Under the pieces are notes generated by a model, which made no database searches, was not told where the DNA came from, and worked only from the letters and a program-made list of their open reading frames with translations. The translations under genes and the position numbers were made by a program. Below, in pieces: positions 24,015 through 34,397 of a DNA stretch of 64,000 bases (positions within the stretch are counted from its first letter, which is position 1; every line of letters begins with the position of its first letter). The stretch covers positions 1,240,001 to 1,304,000 of the forward strand of contig JAXQJY010000027.1 in assembly GCA_037042185.1 (NCBI GenBank), written 5' to 3'. Source of the DNA: Sordariomycetes sp. S80-01Y. Its lineage: Eukaryota; Ascomycota; Sordariomycetes.

Positions 24015-24604
24015 TCATAAATCACAGAAATAATCAAACTGGTCATCCGAGCTGACCAGAGCCCTAATCGCAGTCTCACTCGCCGAAGCTTCCTCCGCCG
24101 CACTCATACACTCCGCTGTGCTCGTCGTTAGCATTTCCGTCGCAGGGTAGGTAGCTCCCCCACCACACCGGGATGGTCGAAAGAAAGCCCCATCACGCGA
24201 CACTCACCATTCTGCGCCTCGCACTCTGAAATCTCAAAGCCTCCTCCGTTGTTCGCCGCGTCCGCGCAGTCGTTCTTCTGCGTGTCGCAGGAGCGGCTCG
24301 CGGCCGAGGCAAAGTCGGGAAACGTATCGCCCTCGACCTCGTACGGCCGATCCAGGTCCCCCGAGTTGGTGATCTGCGGGCGGGTGGCCGTGTCAGTTGA
24401 AAGGGGAAGAAGGGCTGAAGTAGGGAGAAAAGGTAGCAGGCTTACCGGTGGTGCCTGTAGGCCTCCTATCGCGCCCGAGAAGGGCTGCACATTCTGCTCA
24501 GCTTGCCGTGGTCGTAGCCCGATCGTCCATTCTCCCATCACCAGCGCCGCTCCCAGGAGCACCGCCAGCAGCATCTCCAAGCGGCGTGCCTTTGTTCGCA
24601 GCAT
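24015..24604 (-). CDS. Small secreted cysteine-containing fungal protein
   Basis: Three exons: 24604-24446, 24373-24208 and 24115-24015. The introns are 72 bp (donor GTAAGC) and 92 bp (donor GTGAGT, CTAAC branch, CAG). The product is 141 aa. I chose the ATG at 24604 because it places a signal peptide (MLRTKARRLEMLLAVLLGAA, cleavage after about residue 24) at the N-terminus. The mature part has DRPYEVEGDTFPDFASAASR, CDTQKNDCADAANNG, SECEAQNAEC and ends DDQFDYFCDL, with five Cys. Short secreted proteins with a C...QKN.C, EC...N..C and terminal FDFFCDL pattern occur across Pezizomycotina with no assigned role. The neighbour to the right on the same strand is also a secretory-pathway cell-surface protein. 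Confidence 0.82.
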
Positions 24605-25297
24605 GGCGTAGCGTGTACTTTCAGAAGCTGAGGTTGAAAAAGGAAAGGAGGGATCCAGATCCTCTGTCCTCGTTCGAACCTGGAGATGCAGCCGAATTTG
24701 AGGCTGAAATCGTTCCCAGGTAATCAGTCTGAAACTCCGCTGGGGTGTCCCCTCTCGCGTCCCGATCTGAGACAGGGACGGCGGTCTTCCGGCAGCAGCA
24801 TACAAGTCTCGTCCCGACTACTCGCTACCAGCCAAGCTTTGCTTGCATGAACTGTTTCGACCCGAAAGGGGCTCCTCATACCGGGTATTCCGTGACAACG
24901 GCCACGTATCATTGGAGGTTGTGATTAGGAAGGCGTATATGTAGTGCTTTCGCTGTTCAGTCGTGGTATTAAGGATAGTCTATTCTAGATACAGGCCAGG
25001 AAACGGTCGCTATGCACATGATGGCCTTTGGCCAAAGAAAAGGAGAACCCAGGCGAGGAAGAAATCTTCATCTCGATGTGAGAGTGAAGTGAGAAACCAG
25101 TCGCAGTAGCAGCTCGAGTGAGCTTTCCAAAACGCCGTCTCAACTAAAAATCAAACCACCACATCTCATGCCCATATCACTTTGGGCTCGTGGCCAGCCA
25201 TACATCGTCTACACCCCCCAGGAGAGCCTCGAAGGGCCTGTCTCATGGCCTCGGCAGGACTCTCAAAAGCTCATCTTGCTTTCAAGGCAGGAGAGAG

Positions 25298-26251
25298 TTA
25301 GAAGTTAGACGACGCGTTAACAGGCTGCGTCGGCTGATGATAGCTCTCCAAGTTGCTCTGGAACGGACTCCGGCCAGTGCCTTGCGTGGCGCTAGCACTC
25401 GTCATCGTCCCACCGGCACTTCCGGGGCCTTCGCTCTTGTCTCCGCCCATCTGCGTGTAATCCGCGGTGTAATCACCCATGAGCCCGTCGTTCTCCTCTG
25501 CAGCCTTCTTCCTGTTCCTGATCCTCCACGCCACCACACCCAAGGCTCCGAGGAGGATCGCGCCGCCGACGCCGACGACGACGCCGATGATGATGTTGCG
25601 CGTGTTGGCAGACATGCTTCCTCCGCCAGAATCAGAGCCGTCCTGCGGGTCGGCGGTGGATGTGGTGATGGTGCTGGAGGTCATGGTCGTCTTGGAGCCG
25701 TCAGAGTTGGTGCGGGTCACGGTTTCGATGGCGGTGCTGACGACGGGCTTGCGGGTTGTGGAGGATTTTTCGTCGTCATTGTTGTTGTTGGCTGAGGTAG
25801 AAGATGGTTCCTCTTCGCGGGATGAAGTCGTGGATGGGGTGTCGTTTTCTTGGGAGGTAGTGGTAGGTGTATCGTTCCCAGCTTCAGAAGTCGTAGGGTC
25901 CTGAGTGGGTGTGTCCGAGGGGGTTGGCTCGTCTACTGGGGTGGAAGTAGGAACATCTTCCTCGCTCGAAGTCGTAACAGGTGGCGGGTTGGCCGAGCTG
26001 GTTGTGGGCGCTGGGTCCGGGCTTGTCGGGGTAGCACCAGGCACCTCGCTGGTAGGAGAGCCACTTCCATCGTCGGCATCGTCATCCCCATCTCCGGTTC
26101 CAGGAAGAACGGTGGGGAGGATGCTGTCATCGTCGCCGTCGTCTTGACGGACCATTATGCCGCGAGCATTATATCGAATGCCGCTGGCTTGGGCGACGGA
26201 CACAAGCCCCAAGGCCGTCAGCAGCAGCTGCGTAAAGCGTGTAGAGTGCAT
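25298..26251 (-). CDS. Mid2/WSC-like single-pass cell-surface sensor
   Basis: A single exon of 317 aa. In order: signal peptide (MHSTRFTQLLLTALGLVSVA); an acidic Asp-rich stretch (DDGDDD repeats); a long Ser/Thr/Pro-rich region from about 60 to 210 fit for O-mannosylation; one transmembrane helix IIIGVVVGVGGAILLGALGV near residues 225-245, followed by WRIRNRKK; and a cytosolic tail with YTADYTQMGG. This architecture is that of Mid2/Wsc-type wall-stress sensors and related fungal plasma-membrane proteins. I see no WSC cysteine domain, so Mid2-like is the nearer match. The actual signal and partners are unknown. Confidence 0.75.
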   Translation of the reverse strand: MHSTRFTQLLLTALGLVSVAQASGIRYNARGIMVRQDDGDDDSILPTVLPGTGDGDDDADDGSGSPTSEVPGATPTSPDPAPTTSSANPPPVTTSSEEDVPTSTPVDEPTPSDTPTQDPTTSEAGNDTPTTTSQENDTPSTTSSREEEPSSTSANNNNDDEKSSTTRKPVVSTAIETVTRTNSDGSKTTMTSSTITTSTADPQDGSDSGGGSMSANTRNIIIGVVVGVGGAILLGALGVVAWRIRNRKKAAEENDGLMGDYTADYTQMGGDKSEGPGSAGGTMTSASATQGTGRSPFQSNLESYHQPTQPVNASSNF

Positions 26252-28018
26252 TTCGAGGCCTTCGCGGCTCGAGGCCAAGGTAGTTGAAGTCAGGTGGTAT
26301 CGTGTGCTGCTCGGGAGACAGAGGTCGGATCACCACGTGCCGTCACGGGCGTTCTTGGGAGACGCGATCGTCAGGAGACCAGTCACGGAAAAGTAATCAA
26401 AAGGCGAGAAAGAGATTAGGCGCGAAGTAGGCAGGTAAAGGCCGCGCTAATTTTGTGGAAACGAGGGAAGAAACCAAACGAAGGACAATCGTATATTGCT
26501 AGGTCGAGTCGTGTGTTGTGAACGAGACGAAGGGTTGGGCACAAAGGGAAGGATGGCCAGAGAAGAGGTTCGAAGCGAGGCCGGAATTTTGGTGAAGCTC
26601 GTATTGGAGCTGACGCGGGCCCACCACACCCGTGGACCCGTCCGGCTTGCATCCACCACCACACCGGCCTGTGTGCCTCGACAGCGACAGAATAATGCGT
26701 ACCTTTTAATGGGACAGCCGGCGCGCGAGGTGCCGAGATGAATAACGACACCGGCACTGCCACTGCCAGTCCTGCAGCTCAGGGCGCCCCCATTGGCTCG
26801 CGGCGACACCCCTGCCGAACAACACATAAAATCCCTTCCACGCAGCAACAGGCGACAACAACCGTCTCACAGCCACAATGCAAGCAAAGCAGTCTTGTGC
26901 AAGCCTCGACTGGTGTCTTGCTTCAAATCCCGCAGCACTCCCACCTCCCGTCCTGCACAGAACCATCTCGATGCCTCAAGCCCCAGCTACCTGGAGCACG
27001 ACTATTAGATGAGGTGAAAAAAGGACAAGGCCGCTGACGACGCCGTGAAATAAAGTTCGCACCGGTCCTGAGCAGCCGGCACTGACACGTGCGCCTTCTC
27101 TTCTTGGCAACGCCCGACGGTGCGACACCAAAGGAATTCGTCGCGGGAAGATGCTATTTTTGGCGAACCCGTCCGCGACGGCTCCATTCCAGTGCTCATG
27201 ACGTCTGCGCCTTACTTCAAATAGACGGCATGGCACTCAGTCCTTAAAAGGAGCTGCTATGCTTCGGTTGAACAGACAAATTAGGTCTTGGATCGACGTT
27301 TTGATGCATGAATTAGCTTTCACTGTCATTAAGCTTATGCTTGTTCCTGGCTTGCGGTTCACGAGGCTGGACAAAGCCTAAGTCACTCTGGGGCAACCGT
27401 GGGGCATCGTTCTCAAGTCTGCGGCTTGCGGCTGTGCTAGCTTCGTCACCACCGCTATAGCTGAAACACAAGTCGCGGTGCCCCTCTGGAGTCCTCACAA
27501 AGTAGAAAAAGTCACGTAACATCAAGTATGGTGGCTTTGCGCCAGGCGGGTATTCACTGATCAACTAAACGGAAAACTCCAATGTAGACTGAGTACTGCA
27601 TCTGCCAGAACGAGGAAATCCAAACATGCCGAGCCTGAGTCTCCAATGAAATAAGGTGCTCTGCCATCCTTGTGTTGTGTATGCTCCGGTGAATGAAATA
27701 AGGTGCTCTGCCATCCTTGTGTTGTGTATGCTCCGGTGAATGTAGACAAATAGCGGGTGAAATGTTTATTCGTGTTTCTCATCATAGAAAGGGAGACGCT
27801 CCGGGTCGGTATGCCAGCCGTCCCGGGTGAGGATAGATGCCTGTTTTACCAGCCTGCAGTACCTCCTAAGTAGATAAGGGAAGGCGTAGAGGTCGGTGAA
27901 GAGTCAGGTGGCATTGCTGCACGGAAGGGGCTATGGCCCAAGTATATGTGTGAAGTATGTGGGGTATGTTGAAAGTTATCGTAAGAGACGGCGACTTGAG
28001 CGAATGTGGTGTGATTTA
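26252..28018. other. Intergenic region, no gene seen apart from a tandem repeat
   Basis: It holds the promoter of the Mid2-like gene (left side) and the 3' region of the myristoylated-protein gene (right side). Overlapping frames on both strands near 26,450-27,040 have skewed composition and no domain. One perfect tandem duplication is listed separately. Confidence 0.5.
27645..27742. repeat. Perfect 47-bp tandem duplication
   Basis: Two identical copies of a 47-bp unit lie head to tail (27645-27691 and 27692-27738), plus 4 bp of a third. No mismatch is visible, so the duplication is recent or kept identical. It lies in non-coding sequence. Confidence 0.9.
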
Positions 28019-30892
28019 TTAGCTCCAAATTGGGACACCTTTGTAGGCAGGAGTGTTGTAGCTGTGGAGCACTCGTCCGTGAGGAGGGAAATTGTGTTCC
28101 ATGGGGCGCGGAGAGGGACGATGGAAGGCCGGAGCTCGCTGAGCTGGAGGGTAAGGGCCCCGGTGCTCTTGATGAGCTTGGTGAAGAGGTCGAGCGGGAG
28201 GTCTCCGATCATGGGGCAAGTCAAAGTCCAATTGGTTCCGTGGATCCAGAGACCTTGTCACTTGTGACACTGGGAAGCTGCGCAGCGACTGACCCAGATC
28301 CGAGTCCAAACCGCCAGGGACACCTTCAATGCCAAACTGTCCTGGCATGGGTGGATGTTGTTGGGGCGGGTACGGGCGCGACTTTGACCTGCGTCTTCCC
28401 TTCTTTGATCCACGGGTGCGGATGCTGATCGGAGGGGGCGTTTTGGGCTTCTTCTGCGAGTAACAGCTGATTGAGCCGGGGCTAGCAGGCTCAGATACCG
28501 TTTCGAGAAAGTCTGGTGCCGATGACCTTGACCTCAGCCGAGGGTATGGGCCACGGCCTTCGGGTGTCCTTGGCCGAGAACGAGACTGTCTGGAGGGTCT
28601 TCTTTGTGCGGCGTCGTTGGTGAGATCTTCAGTCATCGGAACAAAGGCGGCATCAAAGGCGCTGTTGCCAACACTGCGTCTGATGCTGGCGATGCTGGCA
28701 GCCTGGGCTTCAACACCGAGAATGTAGTCGGGGACGTCGTATTCGTCGCCAGAGTCATGGGACTCTTCCGGAGCCGGCTGTGGCTTACGCAGGATCGACC
28801 TCCTGTTGCCGGTAGTGCTCGATGGCCTGAGTATAGTTGAGGCGGGTCGCGGTGTGTTTCGAGGCTGAGGTGAAACTGGCTGGACGAGGTCGCCGGTATT
28901 GCCACCATTGATGCGACGCACAGGCAGCTCCGTGACCTCCTTGCTCTCCACTACCACAGGGCGAACAGCCTCCTCTTTGGCGGAAAACTTAAGCGAAAAC
29001 CTTCTGTTGACTTTGTTGAAGTTCTGTGTGTGCTCCTGAACCTTCTCCCCGGCATCTGAAGGCATGGAAGGGACCTTCTCCAGCGGCTCCCCGCCAGGCA
29101 TAATGTTGGGCAGGCTGCGCCTCTTTACGGCGTTACTGAGCTTCTGCAGCTTCTTGGTCTGTTGACTGCCGTTAGGTTCCCCAGCGGAGAAAGCGGGCTT
29201 TTCCTGAGACAACTGCCTGGCGACAATTTCTGGGACCGATGAGCCTCGAGAATGCTTTGGCTTCTCAGTCCCTCGAGCCTCGCGAGCCTGGCGACTTCTG
29301 AACGAGCTCAGTACACTGCTGCTTCGAAGCGGCTGCTCTGGGTTTGGAACAGGTGCTACTGGCTCGGCGGATGTCCGTTGCTCCTTGAGATTGGTGTGCG
29401 ATGGCTTCTTCGTCAAAGGCTCGTAAGCCTCATTCTGCTTCAAGGTAGGACGCCTCTCTGGAGAAGGGTTCGGCAACGGGTGTTCCTGTTTCTTTGCAGC
29501 CTCCTTCAAGCGCTGAGACTTCTTCCGCGAGCCAAACAGCGACTTCAAAGACAGACTTGATCCGTGACCACTGTCCGCTTTGTGCGGCAGTTCAGCGTGG
29601 CCTCGGGAGGAGCTAGAATTAGAGCCACTGTCGGACCGACGCACATCATCAATAGTAGTTGGTGTACCCTGGATGCCTGGATCCTTCATGCCCTCCACCT
29701 CATCGGGGGTCGTCTGTGTCGTAGAGTTTGTCGCGGGTGTGACACTGTCCACAGTCAAACCACCTGTTGTAGGCGCCGAGAAGGGCGAGTAACCTTTCTC
29801 GCTCGACGTTTCCAGCCCAGAGGTAGGGACGTCATCAAATGTGGCCATCAAGGGCGACACAGGCTTGGGTTGCTTGATCTCGGTAGCCGACTTCATGTGT
29901 GACAGGCTTGACTTGTCAATTGAGATTGATTTGTTTCCGCTTGGATGGCCACCTTCGGGCCCCGGACTGGGGACCCCGTTGGTAATCCTCAACGATCCAA
30001 ACTTCATCCCGCCCAATTGTCTGTAGTCGTTCTCCGAGGGTGTCGCTAACCTTGTTGGTGTATCGCCCAATGGGGGGGATGGCAGCATCGACGCTGGCCG
30101 TTCTGGTGGTGGTTCGTGTGAGCCTCTCCTGGATCTGCTACTGTTCGCAGGGAGACTCCTCCTGAAGCTCTTCTTCGCTGACAATGACGTCTCGCTCAGC
30201 TCTGCGCGGGTGGCGACTCCAGGGGTGAGAATTGCGGAGCGCCGTCGTGAAGGTGCGTACAAGGGACCGTCAGATTGCGATCGGCCTGTGAGAGCCTCCA
30301 AGGCTTGAGGATTCGAGTCTCGAGGGGCGGGAACTGAGAAGTCGTCGAGATTGAAGTCGTCGGGTCTTGGAGATGCGGCCTTTGTCGACTTCGGACTGAT
30401 TGCTCGTGGTGATTGTGAGGGAAGGTCGAGATGACTGGCTCGGCGGGTGACTTGGTCTCCCAGAGCCGGGCTCAACGGGGAGAGGTCAGGGCGATGGACG
30501 ACAGACTTGGGCCTGGCGATGGTATCAAATGTGTTCGATGTTGATAGCCAAGAGGCACTTTTGCGTTTCGACGTCGAGTCCGATTGCAGGGTCGCCGACC
30601 GGAACAAGCCGCTCTTTCTCTTGACTTGGACCTCGACTTCGTTGTAAACGGGTTCTTCCGCGGTCGCCTCGCCACCTGCGGCAGCGGTGTCAAGGGGGGC
30701 CAAGCTCGCTGCCTCAAAAGGAGGTATCGGTGCAGGCGGTGGACCGACAAGATATGAATTCGAAAATCGAGGCGTCGAGGAGGCGGCAGCAGTGTTGGGA
30801 CTCAGGAGGTTGTTCGTCGAGGCGACCCTTGGTTTAGAGAGTTTTTGCGGCGGCCTTCGGGGTTCTCCTTCGGCAGAAGGCTGATTGCCCAT
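28019..30892 (-). CDS. Large Ser/Pro-rich protein with N-myristoylation motif
   Basis: A single exon of 957 aa from the ATG at 30892. The N-terminus MGNQPSAEG has Gly2 and Ser6, the consensus for N-myristoylation. Next come KLSKPRVASTNNLLSP and FSNSYLVGPPPAP. The rest is mostly disordered, rich in Ser, Pro, Arg and Lys, with many RRxS-type basophilic phosphosites (for example KRRSLPNIMPGG, RRSILRKPQP) and a repeated SLKSLFGSRKKSQRL-type element. The extreme C-terminus HGRVLHSYNTPAYKGVPIWS looks structured and conserved. Inferred: a membrane-tethered scaffold or signalling protein at the inner face of the plasma membrane. I do not recognise a named family. A second minus-strand frame overlaps the last 80 codons and also looks protein-like, but no good splice signals lead into it. 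Confidence 0.75.
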   Translation of the reverse strand: MGNQPSAEGEPRRPPQKLSKPRVASTNNLLSPNTAAASSTPRFSNSYLVGPPPAPIPPFEAASLAPLDTAAAGGEATAEEPVYNEVEVQVKRKSGLFRSATLQSDSTSKRKSASWLSTSNTFDTIARPKSVVHRPDLSPLSPALGDQVTRRASHLDLPSQSPRAISPKSTKAASPRPDDFNLDDFSVPAPRDSNPQALEALTGRSQSDGPLYAPSRRRSAILTPGVATRAELSETSLSAKKSFRRSLPANSSRSRRGSHEPPPERPASMLPSPPLGDTPTRLATPSENDYRQLGGMKFGSLRITNGVPSPGPEGGHPSGNKSISIDKSSLSHMKSATEIKQPKPVSPLMATFDDVPTSGLETSSEKGYSPFSAPTTGGLTVDSVTPATNSTTQTTPDEVEGMKDPGIQGTPTTIDDVRRSDSGSNSSSSRGHAELPHKADSGHGSSLSLKSLFGSRKKSQRLKEAAKKQEHPLPNPSPERRPTLKQNEAYEPLTKKPSHTNLKEQRTSAEPVAPVPNPEQPLRSSSVLSSFRSRQAREARGTEKPKHSRGSSVPEIVARQLSQEKPAFSAGEPNGSQQTKKLQKLSNAVKRRSLPNIMPGGEPLEKVPSMPSDAGEKVQEHTQNFNKVNRRFSLKFSAKEEAVRPVVVESKEVTELPVRRINGGNTGDLVQPVSPQPRNTPRPASTILRPSSTTGNRRSILRKPQPAPEESHDSGDEYDVPDYILGVEAQAASIASIRRSVGNSAFDAAFVPMTEDLTNDAAQRRPSRQSRSRPRTPEGRGPYPRLRSRSSAPDFLETVSEPASPGSISCYSQKKPKTPPPISIRTRGSKKGRRRSKSRPYPPQQHPPMPGQFGIEGVPGGLDSDLGQSLRSFPVSQVTRSLDPRNQLDFDLPHDRRPPARPLHQAHQEHRGPYPPAQRAPAFHRPSPRPMEHNFPPHGRVLHSYNTPAYKGVPIWS

Positions 30893-32554
30893 TTTCAAGG
30901 CGTATCGAAATCGTCAAGCAAAGCGAAGGTCGATGGACGATGCTCCAAGAGCGAGGGGTGGATTACAGTTGGCAATGCATCCCGTTTGTTGCCTCTCGTC
31001 GGTCAATGGGCAACAGATGGGGGAAGAGAAGAGGAACGCGGTGAAATGAAGCCAAAACAAAAGGGAAGGGGTTCCGCAACGATCGTACTCGGAAAGGCGA
31101 GAGAAGCGAACTTGAGCGAAGCGAAGGCTGAGGGCTGAAAGAAAAGGCGAAACGAAGGTTGATGGGAAGCGATGAGGCAGGAAACGGGGCCAGTGGAGAA
31201 GAGCGTTGGCGCTTGTGCAAGATTCAAGGCAGCGGAAGTGGGATGCGCAAATCATGATTCCCCATCTCCGGGACCTAAACCCGGCCAGAGAGATCCATCC
31301 GCCTGCCATCGACACTATCAAAAGTGTATTTCTCACCACGAGAATTTCTTTGGACAGGCCGTAAACACCTCAGTTTCGACTGGAATGCTCATCGCCATCA
31401 CTGCGGGAGAGGCTGCCTCGGGGCATTCCTGTCTCAAATCTCAAGTCGCTGAAGAAACCCGGTCCTGGCTTCCCGTTTCGCCAGCCGAATACGCCGATTG
31501 CATCGTCAGTCTGTAGTCCGTAGGGGGGGGCCTCCCGCCCGCCGCCACGTCAACGGCGCTCCGAAGCAGAGCCAACCAGTCAATTATCACGTCCGGTTTC
31601 CGATCCAGCGTCGCGCCGCGAATCGTCGTCTCTGACAGGACAGCCGTTGATGCAAGCGGAGATGAGAATGTATATCCCCCAACTCCTAAGGCTTCGGAAT
31701 GCCTTCGTCCCGCTCCTGTGCCGCTCCCCTTTTGGCGGTAAGTTAACTTCCCTAGCCTTGCTCTTCCGGAGCGAGTGCGTTATGTACGACTACGGCGCGG
31801 CCTCTAAGTTTAAAAAAGGCGGTCTCGGTGGATTGGTAACGGGCAGAGGGGCTCGATCTCGTTATCGCCTAATTATACGCAGGAGGAGATGCTCCGTGCT
31901 GACCCGCCCGTCATTAAACGTTTCAACCACCTCCTTCCGGCTCGATTATGAGCTTTTGATGAAACCTCCTCTTGACGCTATCAGGCTGCTTGGCCCGGGT
32001 CTAGCGGACTGCCATGCGCCATGAACAACAACCGTTTAATGAGCGGTCCCCCGTGCTGTCCATCTAGACTTGGCAACGTCTGCACTTCGTTATGTAGTGT
32101 AGTGTAATCCAAAGCGCGGTGCATGCTTGTGCTACGAATTATGCTTATTCCCGTCACCTTCTTCTCTTTCATTTGGACCCAAAATGACCACTACGCTGCT
32201 GTGACTATTGACGAAGGGGCAACTGACGCCAAAGAATTCACAGACAGCGCATTCGCGCGTGATTTCATTGTGGAACACAACGCGACTACGCCTGGTAGTG
32301 AACGCGGCGCAGACTAAGAACTATCGGGGAGAGATGGAGGAAATGTATAGCTGCAGATAAGAAAAGACAAAGGTAACCGTGGATTCCGGTTCTTTCTTGA
32401 CGGTCCAGTCAATCTCCTCGCAGCAGGGCCTTGCATAGATAGTCCTGTGAAGTGAAGCCGCAGTTAGATAACAATCGCATGCGACCTCGCCGACCCGACA
32501 CCTCTGCGCACGAGCCCCCCAGATTTAACACTATCTACAGAGTGCGCCCAAGTC
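30893..32554. other. Intergenic region, no gene seen
   Basis: Promoter of the myristoylated-protein gene and downstream region of the mini-cupin gene. The part around 31,640-32,330 is AT-richer. Short frames on both strands lack domains. Confidence 0.5.
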
Positions 32555-32880
32555 CTATTCCCCAATGACATATGTGCATCCCTGCGCGCCGGCCCAAACC
32601 TCGTGAACCCGTCCCGCGTCAACGTCAACGCGCTCCCCGATACCGTACTTCACCTTCGCCCGGTCATCTTCGTGGGGATACCACAGGGTCAGCTCGCCCT
32701 TGGTGATGAGATGCGTCGTGAGGCCGGTGTGGGAGTGAGGAGGGTAGTGCGCGTTTCTGCTCTTTGTCAGCGCCGGTGCTGGTGGGAGCGCGAGGCGGGA
32801 GGGACGTACGGGCCGTCGCTCCAGGTAAAGACGTGGTCGAAGCCCCAGGAGCGGACTTTGTCTTCGTCGGGTCTGCCCAT
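32555..32880 (-). CDS. Small single-domain cupin protein
   Basis: Two exons: 32880-32810 and 32756-32555. They are joined across a 53-bp intron (donor GTACGT, branch GCTGAC, acceptor CAG) to give 90 aa. Exon 1 is MGRPDEDKVRSWGFDHVFTW; exon 2 begins NAHYPPHSHTGLTTHLITKG. The first cupin motif is visible as H-x5-H-x-H...H...G (HYPPHSHTGLTTHLITKGEL). The second is GERVDVDAGRVHEVWAG. The metal-binding His residues are present. Minimal one-domain cupins often act as mononuclear-metal enzymes or small-molecule binders; the substrate is unknown. A further upstream exon cannot be excluded, but the size fits a stand-alone domain. This gene is hidden in unspliced translation because the intron breaks the frame. 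Confidence 0.82.
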
Positions 32881-34397
32881 GATGGCCGTTTCTTCAAGAT
32901 GAGATACTGGTATCTGGCTCGCGAAGCTGTTTGGTTGAGTTTGCGTTCGACTACAGGTTGTGGAGGTGAGGTCATCGCCCTCAGCTCAACCGAACGGCCC
33001 CACTCCGGCCGCCATCGTCACGCCCCGTTCCGCTGGCCCCCTCTCACATCCGAGTCTCGAATATCCCCTTTTCTACCTCAAACAACTGACTAGTGCAAAG
33101 GTCAATTCTCCATATGGAAAAACTACATCATACGCCTAATCACGGGACAGACGAGAGCGAGTGGCCCCTGGGACGTCACGTCCTAGTGAGGCGAGCTTGG
33201 TACGAACTCGCAGCCGTGGATTAGAATGGATCAGTCTTGGCATGGAGCTTCACTTACACTGCCACTGCCAACGATGCCCGAGTTGTTAGCATCGGAGTGC
33301 AGCGGCGTCTCTCTTCCTTCCTGTCTCGTTTAATACTCGAACCTCGTGGCCTCGAAGTCGGCCTCGAAGTCGAACCATGGCTTGCATGTCCCCATCTCCA
33401 ACCCGCGATCATCTCTCGTTCGCCGACCGACACAGCCTCCTTAGCTGCTTCCCACGACCCCTGCTCCCAGACCCATCCCATCCCACCACGCATATCGCAT
33501 CGCATCCGCGGACAGCAGGTCTCAGCCGCGAACCAAGATGCACTGCGCCATCAGGGCCGTCAGCAAGGCACCCCAGATTGCAGCAGGGCGGTCTTGGTGT
33601 TTAGGGCTGTGCTGCATCCTCTCGCATGGTGTTGCATTCTGCGCTTGCCGTTACGTCGTTTCTGAAGTCCAATTCAATTCCCTTTTCCCCCCTCGATCAA
33701 CGCCAGTGAAGTCGTGTCTCTCCCAGTCCAGTTGCACGAGGTCAAGACTCGGATGGAACCAAACATCTTTCTCCCTTCTCGAAACATTCCAGCCGTCTAT
33801 TCATAGACAGCCTCACCCTCACTTTCAAGGCTCCCACTTTTCTACCGTTGGCATCGTCAGCACAACGCCCTGTGACAGTTGATCCGTCGCCCACGCTTTT
33901 CCCGCCGCAGCGCCAGGACCAGAAAGCAGAACGTGCGGTGCGCATCCCCTGTAAATAGCGACCACTCAGCGCCTCGTGCCCTGCAGCCTTACCCGTGAAG
34001 TCGAACCAACGCCCGACCCCCCGGTGGCTCGCTCCAGTTGAAACCCACCACAGGTCCAGAGCGCGCCTGTGCCGCTTTTCGGCCGTCATCCTTCTTCCCC
34101 AGATCAGACCAATATCTCACGCCCACCACTCTCGCTTGCATTTTCTCTTTTTCGACGCTCATTCTGCAATCCTGCTGCTTTCCCATACGCACCTGACAGC
34201 GACTACTCTCTCATAATTGCAGCCCTTGTCTCAACCCGCCAACCGCCATCATAGACGCAACGAACGAGATCGGGTCGAGCCGCGCTCAATGTGCGGCTGA
34301 CGAGACACGCCCCTCATGCTACCCTAGTGGAAGCTCGACTAGCATCCGATCCTCGGTTACGAAGGAGGGAGTCGCGAGGCCGAGGAGGAAACCCACA
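32881..34397. other. Divergent promoter region, no gene supported
   Basis: It lies between the mini-cupin (-) and phospholipase C (+). The right half (33,300-34,380) is strikingly pyrimidine-rich on the plus strand, as expected for the core promoter and long 5' leader of the PLC gene. Frames there are Ser/Pro/His-rich translations of CT-rich DNA, not genes. Confidence 0.55.

Noticed and set aside
27976-28224. Second protein-like minus frame at the end of the myristoylated-protein gene
   Set aside because: No donor and acceptor pair leads into it, and the main frame ends in a natural-looking YNTPAYKGVPIWS tail.
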